Source: Actinomycetota bacterium (GTDB lineage Bacteria > Actinomycetota > Actinomycetes > S36-B12). From it: 8,436 nt of DNA. The notes beneath the pieces are model-generated. The model was not told where the DNA came from and ran no database searches. It saw only the letters and a program-made list of their open reading frames with translations. Every line of letters starts with the position of its first letter. Position 1 is the first letter of the stretch. The stretch spans positions 1-8,436 of the forward strand of contig WLLZ01000074.1 of the NCBI GenBank assembly GCA_009700485.1, read 5' to 3'. Shown piece by piece: positions 1 to 4,521 of the stretch. Made by a program: the position numbers and the translations under genes.

Positions 1-268
1 GGCCCAGGAAGACAAGCACCGCGGTGCCGTCAGCGTCAATGCTTCGGACCGTGCCGGCATGCCCGGCAACCGCTGGTGGTGCGAAATGGGGGAGGTCAGT
101 TACTGGGAATTCCGCCACCGTCCGTCCGAGTAAATCAGCGGCCGGCACCCAGCCCGAGCCAAGTACCACCGCGATCTGGTGGCTTGCTACCCCACTGAGG
201 GCTGCGAGGGCGGCCGCGGCCTCGGTGGCGCGGTCATTGGCGAGTTGAGTGGCCTCATTGATAGTCAC
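1..268 (-). CDS. Purine nucleoside phosphorylase, N-terminal part (gene runs off the left edge)
   Basis: This is the first 89 codons of a phosphorylase that splits purine (deoxy)nucleosides with phosphate into free base and (deoxy)ribose-1-phosphate, a cytoplasmic purine-salvage step. The reading frame shows the family's phosphate-binding loop VVLGSGW at residues 34-40, then a TDLPHF segment at 57-62 and the PAVAGHAG motif at 65-72, whose His is a phosphate/nucleoside-site residue in trimeric (PNPase II type) enzymes. The sequence stops just before the expected G-R-x-H-x-Y-E-G motif, so about two thirds of the protein lies outside. The start is GTG at 268-266, because an in-frame TAA sits four codons upstream (280-278) and the nearby ATG at 258 is out of frame. 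The ribosome-binding site is weak. It begins 27 bases after the lpdA stop codon on the same strand, so co-transcription is likely. Mycobacterial homologues are called deoD or punA; I leave the symbol blank. Confidence 0.9.
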   Translation of the reverse strand, partial: MTINEATQLANDRATEAAAALAALSGVASHQIAVVLGSGWVPAADLLGRTVAEFPVTDLPHFAPPAVAGHAGTVRSIDADGTAVLVFLG

Positions 269-295
269 GGGATGAACTTACCGCGTAACACCCGG

Positions 296-1690
296 TTACC
301 CGACCGCGAAGCGCAATCGCCGGGCTGCTTCGGCCACGGATCCCGAAAGGCTCGGGTAGACCGTGAAGGTGGCGGCGATTTGATCGACGGTGAGCCGTTG
401 CTCTACCGCAATCGTAAGTGAGTGAATTAGTTCACTGGCATTAGGCCCGACGACGACGGCCCCGGCGATGATGCGCGTCTCGGTGCGGCAGAAGAGTTTG
501 ACGAAGCCGTCATGGGTTTCCTCGATCTTAGCTCGCGCATTAGCCGCGAGATGCACCAAAACTACGTCACCGACGAAGCTGCCGTTGTCCAGATCGCGCT
601 GCGAAACGCCGACCGTAGCAATTTCTGGGTTAGTAAAAACGGTACTCGACACTTGATGCAGTTCTATCGGTGCGACGGCGTCGCCGAGCGCATGCCACAT
701 CGCGATACGACCTTGCATCGCAGCGACCGATGCCAACATCAGTACGCCCGTGCAGTCTCCTGCGGCGTAGACGCCGTTGACCGAAGTTCTTGAAACCCGA
801 TCGGTCACAATGAAGCCGCGCTCGTCAAGCTCTACGCCGGCAGTTTCAAGCCCAATGGCGTCGGTGTTTGGTAAGGATCCAACCGCCATAAGCGCATGTG
901 AACCGGTGATTATCTCTCCGGTTTCAAGGGTTACTTCAACTCCACTTGCCGTACGGCGCGCAGCGATAGCTCGCGATTGCTCTTTAACGCTCGCGCCATT
1001 TCTTTTAAAAACGTCCTCAATGACTTGTGCGGCATCTGGGTCTTCTCCGGGCAAGACCCGATCGCGTGATGACACGAGCACCACATCGCATCCAAGACCG
1101 TGATAGGCCCCGGCGAATTCAGCGCCGGTTACCCCAGAACCGACCACGATGAGCCGTTCGGGTAACTCGGTTAAGCCATAAAGTTGCTCCCAGTCAAGAA
1201 TGCGCTCACCGTCAGGTAGGGCTTCAGGTAACTGCCGCGGGCGAGCACCCGTAGCTATCAAAATGATTTCGGCAGTTATTTCGGTAATTACGCCATCACT
1301 GGTTGAGATCGAGACTATTCGCGGTCCGCGGAGCTCGGCGTGCCCGCTAATAAGTTTTACGCCCTGGGCAACAAGGCTCGCGGTGATGTCTTGGCTTTGG
1401 GCCGCAGCAAGTGCATTAATGCGGGCATTGACGGCCCGGAGGTCAACTCCAAAATTGGCAGCGGTTGGTGGCTGGCCGTTCAACCGGACACCAAGTGAGG
1501 CGCTCGAGCCGGCGGCGGTAATAACTCCGGCGGTGGCGATCAGGGCCTTACTAGGAACACAGTCGGTCAGTACGGCTGACCCGCCAAGGCCGGTGCTGTG
1601 GATCAAGGTGACTTCGGCACCTAACTGCCGGGCAACCAAGGCAGCTTCATAACCACCTGGCCCACCGCCGATTATTGCCACTGAGGTCAT
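296..1690 (-). CDS. lpdA: NAD(P)H:quinone dehydrogenase, LpdA-type flavoprotein
   Basis: A 464-residue FAD flavoprotein of the two-dinucleotide-binding-domain disulfide reductase family. FAD-binding motif GGGPGGYEAA is at residues 8-17, the ATG motif LIATGARP at 144-151, the NAD(P) Rossmann motif VGSGVTGAEFA at 183-193, the second FAD motif GVYAAGDCTG at 306-315, and the dimerisation domain covers about 345-455. It is not a true lipoamide dehydrogenase. The redox CxxxxC pair is reduced to one Cys (A39 replaces the first, C44 remains), and the C-terminal His-Glu dyad is gone: the usual H-P-T-x-x-E reads Y445-P-S-L-S-G450. The mycobacterial LpdA (Rv3303c) has the same substitutions, as I recall its sequence, and reduces quinones with NAD(P)H; this protein resembles it along its whole length, including the ALPDGERIL and SLSGS-EAARRL segments. 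The ATG at 1690 follows an AAGGA about 11 bases upstream. The purine nucleoside phosphorylase gene lies 27 bases downstream. Confidence 0.93.
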   Translation of the reverse strand: MTSVAIIGGGPGGYEAALVARQLGAEVTLIHSTGLGGSAVLTDCVPSKALIATAGVITAAGSSASLGVRLNGQPPTAANFGVDLRAVNARINALAAAQSQDITASLVAQGVKLISGHAELRGPRIVSISTSDGVITEITAEIILIATGARPRQLPEALPDGERILDWEQLYGLTELPERLIVVGSGVTGAEFAGAYHGLGCDVVLVSSRDRVLPGEDPDAAQVIEDVFKRNGASVKEQSRAIAARRTASGVEVTLETGEIITGSHALMAVGSLPNTDAIGLETAGVELDERGFIVTDRVSRTSVNGVYAAGDCTGVLMLASVAAMQGRIAMWHALGDAVAPIELHQVSSTVFTNPEIATVGVSQRDLDNGSFVGDVVLVHLAANARAKIEETHDGFVKLFCRTETRIIAGAVVVGPNASELIHSLTIAVEQRLTVDQIAATFTVYPSLSGSVAEAARRLRFAVG

Positions 1691-1722
1691 AAACGCAGTG
1701 TTCCTTATCGCCTTCCTTGCAT

Positions 1723-1740
1723 GTGCAGCTGCCCCTGCAC
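1723..1740. repeat. Perfect 6-bp inverted repeat in the lpdA leader
   Basis: GTGCAG (1723-1728) and CTGCAC (1735-1740) are exact reverse complements separated by six bases. The left arm overlaps an 8-base palindrome GCAGCTGC (1725-1732). The element sits 33 bases upstream of the lpdA ATG. It has no following T-run on either strand, so it does not look like an intrinsic terminator. It could be an operator or a leader hairpin, or chance; the stem is short. Confidence 0.35.
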
Positions 1741-1751
1741 GGATTGGTTAC

Positions 1752-1804
1752 GTTTAGGCCGCCTACGGCTCTAACCGGAACCCAGCTGACGCCTGGTCGG
1801 GCGT
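1752..1804 (-). other. Two weak hairpins after the secreted-protein gene
   Basis: Immediately past the stop codon of the secreted-protein gene, ACGCC and GGCGT (1804-1800 and 1793-1789 on the minus strand) form a 5-bp stem with a six-base loop. Further on, 1775-1752 forms an imperfect 10-bp stem around a four-base loop (four inner G-C pairs, then two mismatches and one wobble among the outer pairs). Neither is followed by a U-tract, so a factor-independent terminator is not supported. Read-through into lpdA is possible. These are the only structures I see in the 114-base gap. Confidence 0.25.
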
Positions 1805-3403
1805 TTATCGGGACGCGGTTACGCGCGTGACATAACCATTCGACTCACGCGTATTGCTAGCTACGTAGTAGACGGCGTTCGTACCTATAAAGATCTGGCC
1901 CATGGAGGGCTTGTCGCCTTTAACGGCCGTACGAGCGATTTCAACGCCTGTCTTAAGGTCAAGCACGACAAGAAACAGGCGACAGGTCTTGCCTTTGCAC
2001 TGTCGATCGTCGGTATAAAGGTGCCCCGCCTTGTAGTTGATGGCAACTCCGGCTGAAGCTTTGATGGAATCGTTCTCCCATAGTTTTTGGGTCGATTCAC
2101 CAGCGCCGCACGTGAGGTAGCCAGCGACGTGCCCGCTGTTCTGGTCGACCATCACTGCTACGCCAGACTTGTATGGATCGGCTGCCATCATGAAGAAGTT
2201 CCAGGCAGCCCCATTGCTGGTAAATGCTTGGGTGCTCTGCAACTGTGAGGTCGCAGCGGCGCCTTGCGCGAATATGCTCATGGGGGCGGTAGCCGTCAAA
2301 TCGGTATTGTTGGCGAACACCACGCCGCTACCAAGATAAACATCAGAACTGGCGGTTGTAACTCCGGATCCTGCTGCTAGGTAGGTTTTGCTCCAAGAGT
2401 CATCGAGGGTAAAAGAGTTAGCACCAACAATGAATCGCACGGACTGCGTGGTATTGGGGAAGTAGAGGTATTCCTGACCGTTCTCCTCGACTATGGCCAT
2501 GCGTGGGGAAGACACTGCAGTGGTGACTACCTCGGTTTTGGTAGATAAATCGGTTGGATCAATCCGCAGGAGAATTCCTGGTGGCAAGTCACCACCGCCG
2601 GTCGAGGCCCAACCCTTCATTATCAAATCGCCGCTCTTAGTTGCCACCATGCCGTTATAGGCGGTCTGCTCATTGGGTTGGCCCGAGGAGTCAGGTGCTA
2701 GAGGTAATAACTTTGAAGCCACAATCTGAAATGTTTCGGTGTTGATTTTGTACAGAACGCTACGAGCAACCGTATAAAGGAATCCATTTGCGTGGACGAG
2801 TGCGCCACCGGTGTAGTTCGCGGAGGTGCCCAGCGGCAGGCTAAGGATGGTGGTTTTCATCGTCTTCGTATTGATGCGAGCGATATAAGGAGTCATCGAC
2901 GTGGCGTACTTCTTACTCAGTGCCCCAAGAAGGTTAATTTTGGAGGCGGGGGCGCCCTGCATGAGCTCCGTGTACATGTCTAGCAAGTATGGAGCTCCAC
3001 CAACAACGTAGACATTGCTTCCCTTACCTACGTACCCCCATACGGGGACCGGTGGCAATTTAGCGACGGAGGTTTGGAGTTTAAGGGGGGTACCGCGTTG
3101 CGAGGTTCGGCTTAGATTTTTGGGCAGCCCCGTGGGCGCTGCATGTGTGCGCCAGACGTCAGCGTGCTCAGACGGCCAACTCGTGTCGGCGTAGGCCAGG
3201 CTGCTGGGCGGCTGGAACAACGAAGGCTTGCAGTCAGTACTTGCCGCAGCGTTCGAATTCCCCAATTTACCGCTCGCGGTCCCCACGGTGGGCGTCCCGA
3301 ATGCAACTGTCCCTGCCAGAGCTAGGACTCCCGACAACGTTGCGGTCAACAAAACTCGCGAGGTTCGGAGCCTTGCTGGTGCCGCGAAGTCACTACTTGG
3401 CAT
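1805..3403 (-). CDS. Secreted protein with beta-propeller-like repeats, function unknown
   Basis: A 532-residue exported protein I cannot assign to a named family. The N-terminus has basic residues (R11, R13, R16), a hydrophobic stretch at about 17-35 and a possible TVA cleavage site near 32-34, indicating Sec export. The mature part contains recurring short units of the form hydrophobic-D/N-x-x-T/S followed by a beta strand: ARINTKTMKT (175-184), YKINTETFQI (218-227), LRIDPTDLST (279-288), VDQNSGHVAG (419-428) and LDLKTGVEIA (481-490). This spacing resembles PQQ-like or quinoprotein-type beta-propeller blades. There are four Cys (58, 432, 469, 474), an even number compatible with two disulfides. 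The ATG at 3403 is chosen over the longer frame from 3460, because AGGGAG sits six bases upstream and the signal peptide then begins properly. No cell-wall anchor or lipobox is seen. It lies between the carboxylase and lpdA genes without an obvious functional link. Confidence 0.8.
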   Translation of the reverse strand: MPSSDFAAPARLRTSRVLLTATLSGVLALAGTVAFGTPTVGTASGKLGNSNAAASTDCKPSLFQPPSSLAYADTSWPSEHADVWRTHAAPTGLPKNLSRTSQRGTPLKLQTSVAKLPPVPVWGYVGKGSNVYVVGGAPYLLDMYTELMQGAPASKINLLGALSKKYATSMTPYIARINTKTMKTTILSLPLGTSANYTGGALVHANGFLYTVARSVLYKINTETFQIVASKLLPLAPDSSGQPNEQTAYNGMVATKSGDLIMKGWASTGGGDLPPGILLRIDPTDLSTKTEVVTTAVSSPRMAIVEENGQEYLYFPNTTQSVRFIVGANSFTLDDSWSKTYLAAGSGVTTASSDVYLGSGVVFANNTDLTATAPMSIFAQGAAATSQLQSTQAFTSNGAAWNFFMMAADPYKSGVAVMVDQNSGHVAGYLTCGAGESTQKLWENDSIKASAGVAINYKAGHLYTDDRQCKGKTCRLFLVVLDLKTGVEIARTAVKGDKPSMGQIFIGTNAVYYVASNTRESNGYVTRVTASR

Positions 3404-3409
3404 CAAATT

Positions 3410-3415
3410 CTCCCT
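3410..3415 (-). promoter_or_regulatory. Ribosome-binding site AGGGAG fixing the secreted-protein start
   Basis: AGGGAG on the minus strand lies six bases before the ATG at 3403. The alternative in-frame ATG at 3460 has no purine-rich sequence upstream and would add 19 residues in front of the signal peptide, so this site decides the start. Confidence 0.75.
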
Positions 3416-3493
3416 AATATTTGGCGGACAGATAATTCTTGAAGAAAAAGCAAAACACATGATGGGTGTGAAATCAATCTAATTTTGTGGTCT

Positions 3494-3514
3494 CCTAAGA
3501 ATTAGGGGGCCTAA
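3494..3514. repeat. Alternating CCTAA / TTAGG / CCTAA units (two mutually exclusive hairpins)
   Basis: CCTAA (3494-3498), TTAGG (3502-3506) and CCTAA (3510-3514) are separated by three bases each (GAA, GGG). The central TTAGG can pair with either neighbour, but not both at once, giving two exclusive 5-bp stems with three-base loops. It lies about 90 bases upstream of the secreted-protein ATG and directly abuts the longer repeat set. Confidence 0.55.
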
Positions 3515-3532
3515 ACCTGCTCGAACCGTCAC
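3514..3532 (+). repeat. 19-base direct repeat, copy 1
   Basis: AACCTGCTCGAACCGTCAC; an identical copy begins 31 bases later at 3545, and an inverted version of its core lies at 3579-3594. The final bases overlap a CACGTG palindrome (3530-3535). Confidence 0.85.
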
Positions 3533-3544
3533 GTGTAGGGCTTG

Positions 3545-3563
3545 AACCTGCTCGAACCGTCAC
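3545..3563 (+). repeat. 19-base direct repeat, copy 2
   Basis: Identical over 19 of 19 bases to 3514-3532. The 12-base spacer between the copies shows no homology to the unit. Confidence 0.85.
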
Positions 3564-3594
3564 TTCTGGGCCGTTTTTTGACGGTTTCAGCAGG
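3547..3594. repeat. Long inverted repeat: 14 of 16 paired, 16-base loop
   Basis: The arm at 3547-3562 (CCTGCTCGAACCGTCA) pairs with 3579-3594 (TGACGGTTTCAGCAGG) except for two adjacent internal positions, giving stems of 8 bp and 6 bp around a small symmetric bulge. The first direct copy (3516-3531) could pair with the same right arm instead. The loop also contains the left half of a smaller competing stem, CCGT (3571-3574) with ACGG (3581-3584). Neither strand has a U-tract after the stem, which argues against an intrinsic terminator. In transcripts from the minus strand it would sit downstream of the lipoprotein gene, or in a long leader of the secreted-protein gene. Confidence 0.75.
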
Positions 3595-3616
3595 ATGAAG
3601 GATCCACCGCCTGCTG
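3588..3616. repeat. Perfect 7-bp inverted repeat sharing an arm with the long hairpin
   Basis: CAGCAGG (3588-3594) and CCTGCTG (3610-3616) are exact reverse complements with a 15-base loop. The left arm is the end of the right arm of the 3547-3594 hairpin, so this is another mutually exclusive pairing, and CCTGCT here is a third direct occurrence of the repeat unit's first six bases. Confidence 0.55.
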
Positions 3617-3695
3617 GCCGCTGCCGGAATGTCAGGTAGCAACTTGGACGGCGAGCCACCAAGGCTCACTCCACTATTAATTGGCACAACTGCCG

Positions 3696-3733
3696 GGGAT
3701 TCAGCCGCGTACCTGGGATTCAACTTCGTACCT
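3696..3733. repeat. 19-base tandem duplication
   Basis: Two abutting units, 3696-3714 and 3715-3733, share GGGATTCA at the left and CGTACCT at the right and differ only in the central four bases (GCCG versus ACTT), so 15 of 19 positions match. Confidence 0.75.
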
Positions 3734-3758
3734 TGAAGAACCGGCGTTGCATACTTAC

Positions 3759-3793
3759 GTTGTGATCCTTCTGTAGTTGTGATGCTTCTATAG
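3759..3793. repeat. 17-base tandem duplication
   Basis: Units GTTGTGATCCTTCTGTA (3759-3775) and GTTGTGATGCTTCTATA (3776-3792) abut and match at 15 of 17 positions; the first base of a third unit (G3793) follows. The unit is unrelated to the 19-base tandem 26 bases away. Confidence 0.75.
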
Positions 3794-3937
3794 CGGTGGA
3801 GATTTAGGCAATGTAACAGGTTGAGGTGGCGTCGGTGGTCGACTTGGTCAAGTTGGTATGCACGCGATAAAGATCAATCCCTGGGCCGTGTTCTCGTGGT
3901 GACGGAACCATTATCCAAGAAACTGATTAGCGGATAG

Positions 3938-4423
3938 TTAGAGCGACAAGCCTTCGGTAAGTTGTTTGATTAGTGCGGACTCAACGCCGATTTTTGAGTC
4001 GTAAAAGGATAACTTGTAGTTGAGGCTAAAATCGCCTTGATCACTGGCGACGCTCACCTGACGCAAAATGTCATCCGCGGAGATCTCGCAGGGCCCAAAA
4101 CTGTAACCCTTGTTCTCGATCAGCATGCCGTAATCCTCTTGGATGATTTCGGTGAACTGCGCAAGTGGGATGGTAAATCGGAAATTCGCCGAGGCGTACG
4201 AGTAAGCCAATTCCCAGTTACGGGCTGCAAGTGCATCTATCTGTGCAGACAGGTGTTTGGTTATCGCCGCTTCCTGGTTAGCGGTGCACGGGCCATCAGC
4301 AAGGGGCTCGAAAGCCGTAGATTTGGCGCAGGCCGTAATTAACGCCAGGGCTAGAACCGGGGCGACGAGTAATTTCAGCTGTCGGGCCAAATTATTCACC
4401 GGTCCAAAGTCACGATTAGGCAC
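3938..4423 (-). CDS. Small lipoprotein, DUF4864-like
   Basis: A 161-residue protein with a lipoprotein signal: basic residues R14 and K17, a hydrophobic run at 18-31 and lipobox I29-T-A-C32, so C32 should be lipidated and the protein anchored to the outer face of the membrane. The rest (about 50-150) resembles DUF4864 proteins as I remember them: a helix with ITKHLSAQIDAL, the W-E-L-A-Y-S-Y-A-S segment at 70-78, a FTEII--DYG segment at 90-99, and a beta-rich end. The usual Trp in the C-terminal W-R-I motif is not present here. Besides C32 there are two Cys, C46 and C112, which could form a disulfide. Function is unknown in the family. The start is GTG at 4423; GTG at 4399 (codon 9) is a plausible alternative giving a more typical 23-residue signal peptide. 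Neither has a strong ribosome-binding site. A promoter lies immediately upstream. Confidence 0.75.
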   Translation of the reverse strand: MPNRDFGPVNNLARQLKLLVAPVLALALITACAKSTAFEPLADGPCTANQEAAITKHLSAQIDALAARNWELAYSYASANFRFTIPLAQFTEIIQEDYGMLIENKGYSFGPCEISADDILRQVSVASDQGDFSLNYKLSFYDSKIGVESALIKQLTEGLSL

Positions 4424-4443
4424 GAATTTAGTGTCATATCTCT

Positions 4444-4472
4444 AACATACTTTTGGTCAGGATAAACGGCAA
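4444..4472 (-). promoter_or_regulatory. Sigma-70-like promoter for the lipoprotein gene
   Basis: On the minus strand, TTGCCG (4472-4467) is followed by 17 bases and then TATGTT (4449-4444); each hexamer matches the consensus at four of six positions. Initiation would fall near 4437, leaving a leader of only about 14 bases before the GTG at 4423. That fits the poor ribosome-binding site. It makes the lipoprotein gene independent of the carboxylase genes. Confidence 0.45.
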
Positions 4473-4480
4473 TTCGAATT
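4471..4480. repeat. Perfect 10-base palindrome AATTCGAATT at the promoter's upstream edge
   Basis: AATTCGAATT overlaps the first two bases of the -35 hexamer at 4467-4472. Its place suits a regulator site, but ten bases is short and no known operator is recognised. Confidence 0.35.
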
Positions 4481-4521
4481 TGGGAAGTTGCGACCTCAGC
4501 CGTTTAGCCAGTAGCCGACGC

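Larger units (their letters stand above)
3404..3937. other. 534-base intergenic region, repeat-rich, no convincing gene
   Basis: This is the gap between the lipoprotein stop and the secreted-protein start. A 64-codon minus-strand open frame (3723-3529) overlaps it, but its codons run straight through both the tandem and inverted repeats. It also lacks a ribosome-binding site and any recognisable domain, so I do not call it a gene. The region contains the repeats listed separately at 3494-3514, 3514-3594, 3588-3616, 3696-3733 and 3759-3793. I could not find a confident -35/-10 pair for the secreted-protein gene or a U-tract terminator for the lipoprotein gene. The stretch 3794-3937 shows no structure beyond a short CTTG-GT-CAAG inverted repeat near 3840. 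Confidence 0.7.

Noticed and set aside
24..248. Plus-strand open frames across the window, including those of 90-200 codons
   Set aside because: They lie opposite well-supported minus-strand genes, carry no motifs and are antisense shadows.
3404..3460. Longer start for the secreted protein (ATG at 3460)
   Set aside because: There is no ribosome-binding site there, and the additional 19 residues precede a good signal peptide; AGGGAG points to 3403.
3521..3532. GGTTCGAGC-like sequence (minus strand) resembling a tRNA T-loop, twice
   Set aside because: The bases either side do not form a T-stem and no acceptor or anticodon arm is present.
3514..3563. Two identical 19-base repeats with a 12-base spacer as a mini CRISPR array
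   Set aside because: The spacer is far too short, only two copies are direct, a third is inverted, and no cas genes are near.
3547..3594. Long hairpin as an intrinsic terminator of the lipoprotein gene
   Set aside because: No U-tract follows the stem on either strand and it lies about 340 bases past the stop codon.
3529..3723. 64-codon minus-strand open frame in the intergenic region
   Set aside because: It has no ribosome-binding site and no recognisable domain, and its codons run across the inverted-repeat arms and one tandem unit; it reads as chance.
3696..3793. Tandem repeats as replication iterons
   Set aside because: Only two copies of each unit exist and there is no replication initiator gene, DnaA-box cluster or AT-rich stretch nearby.
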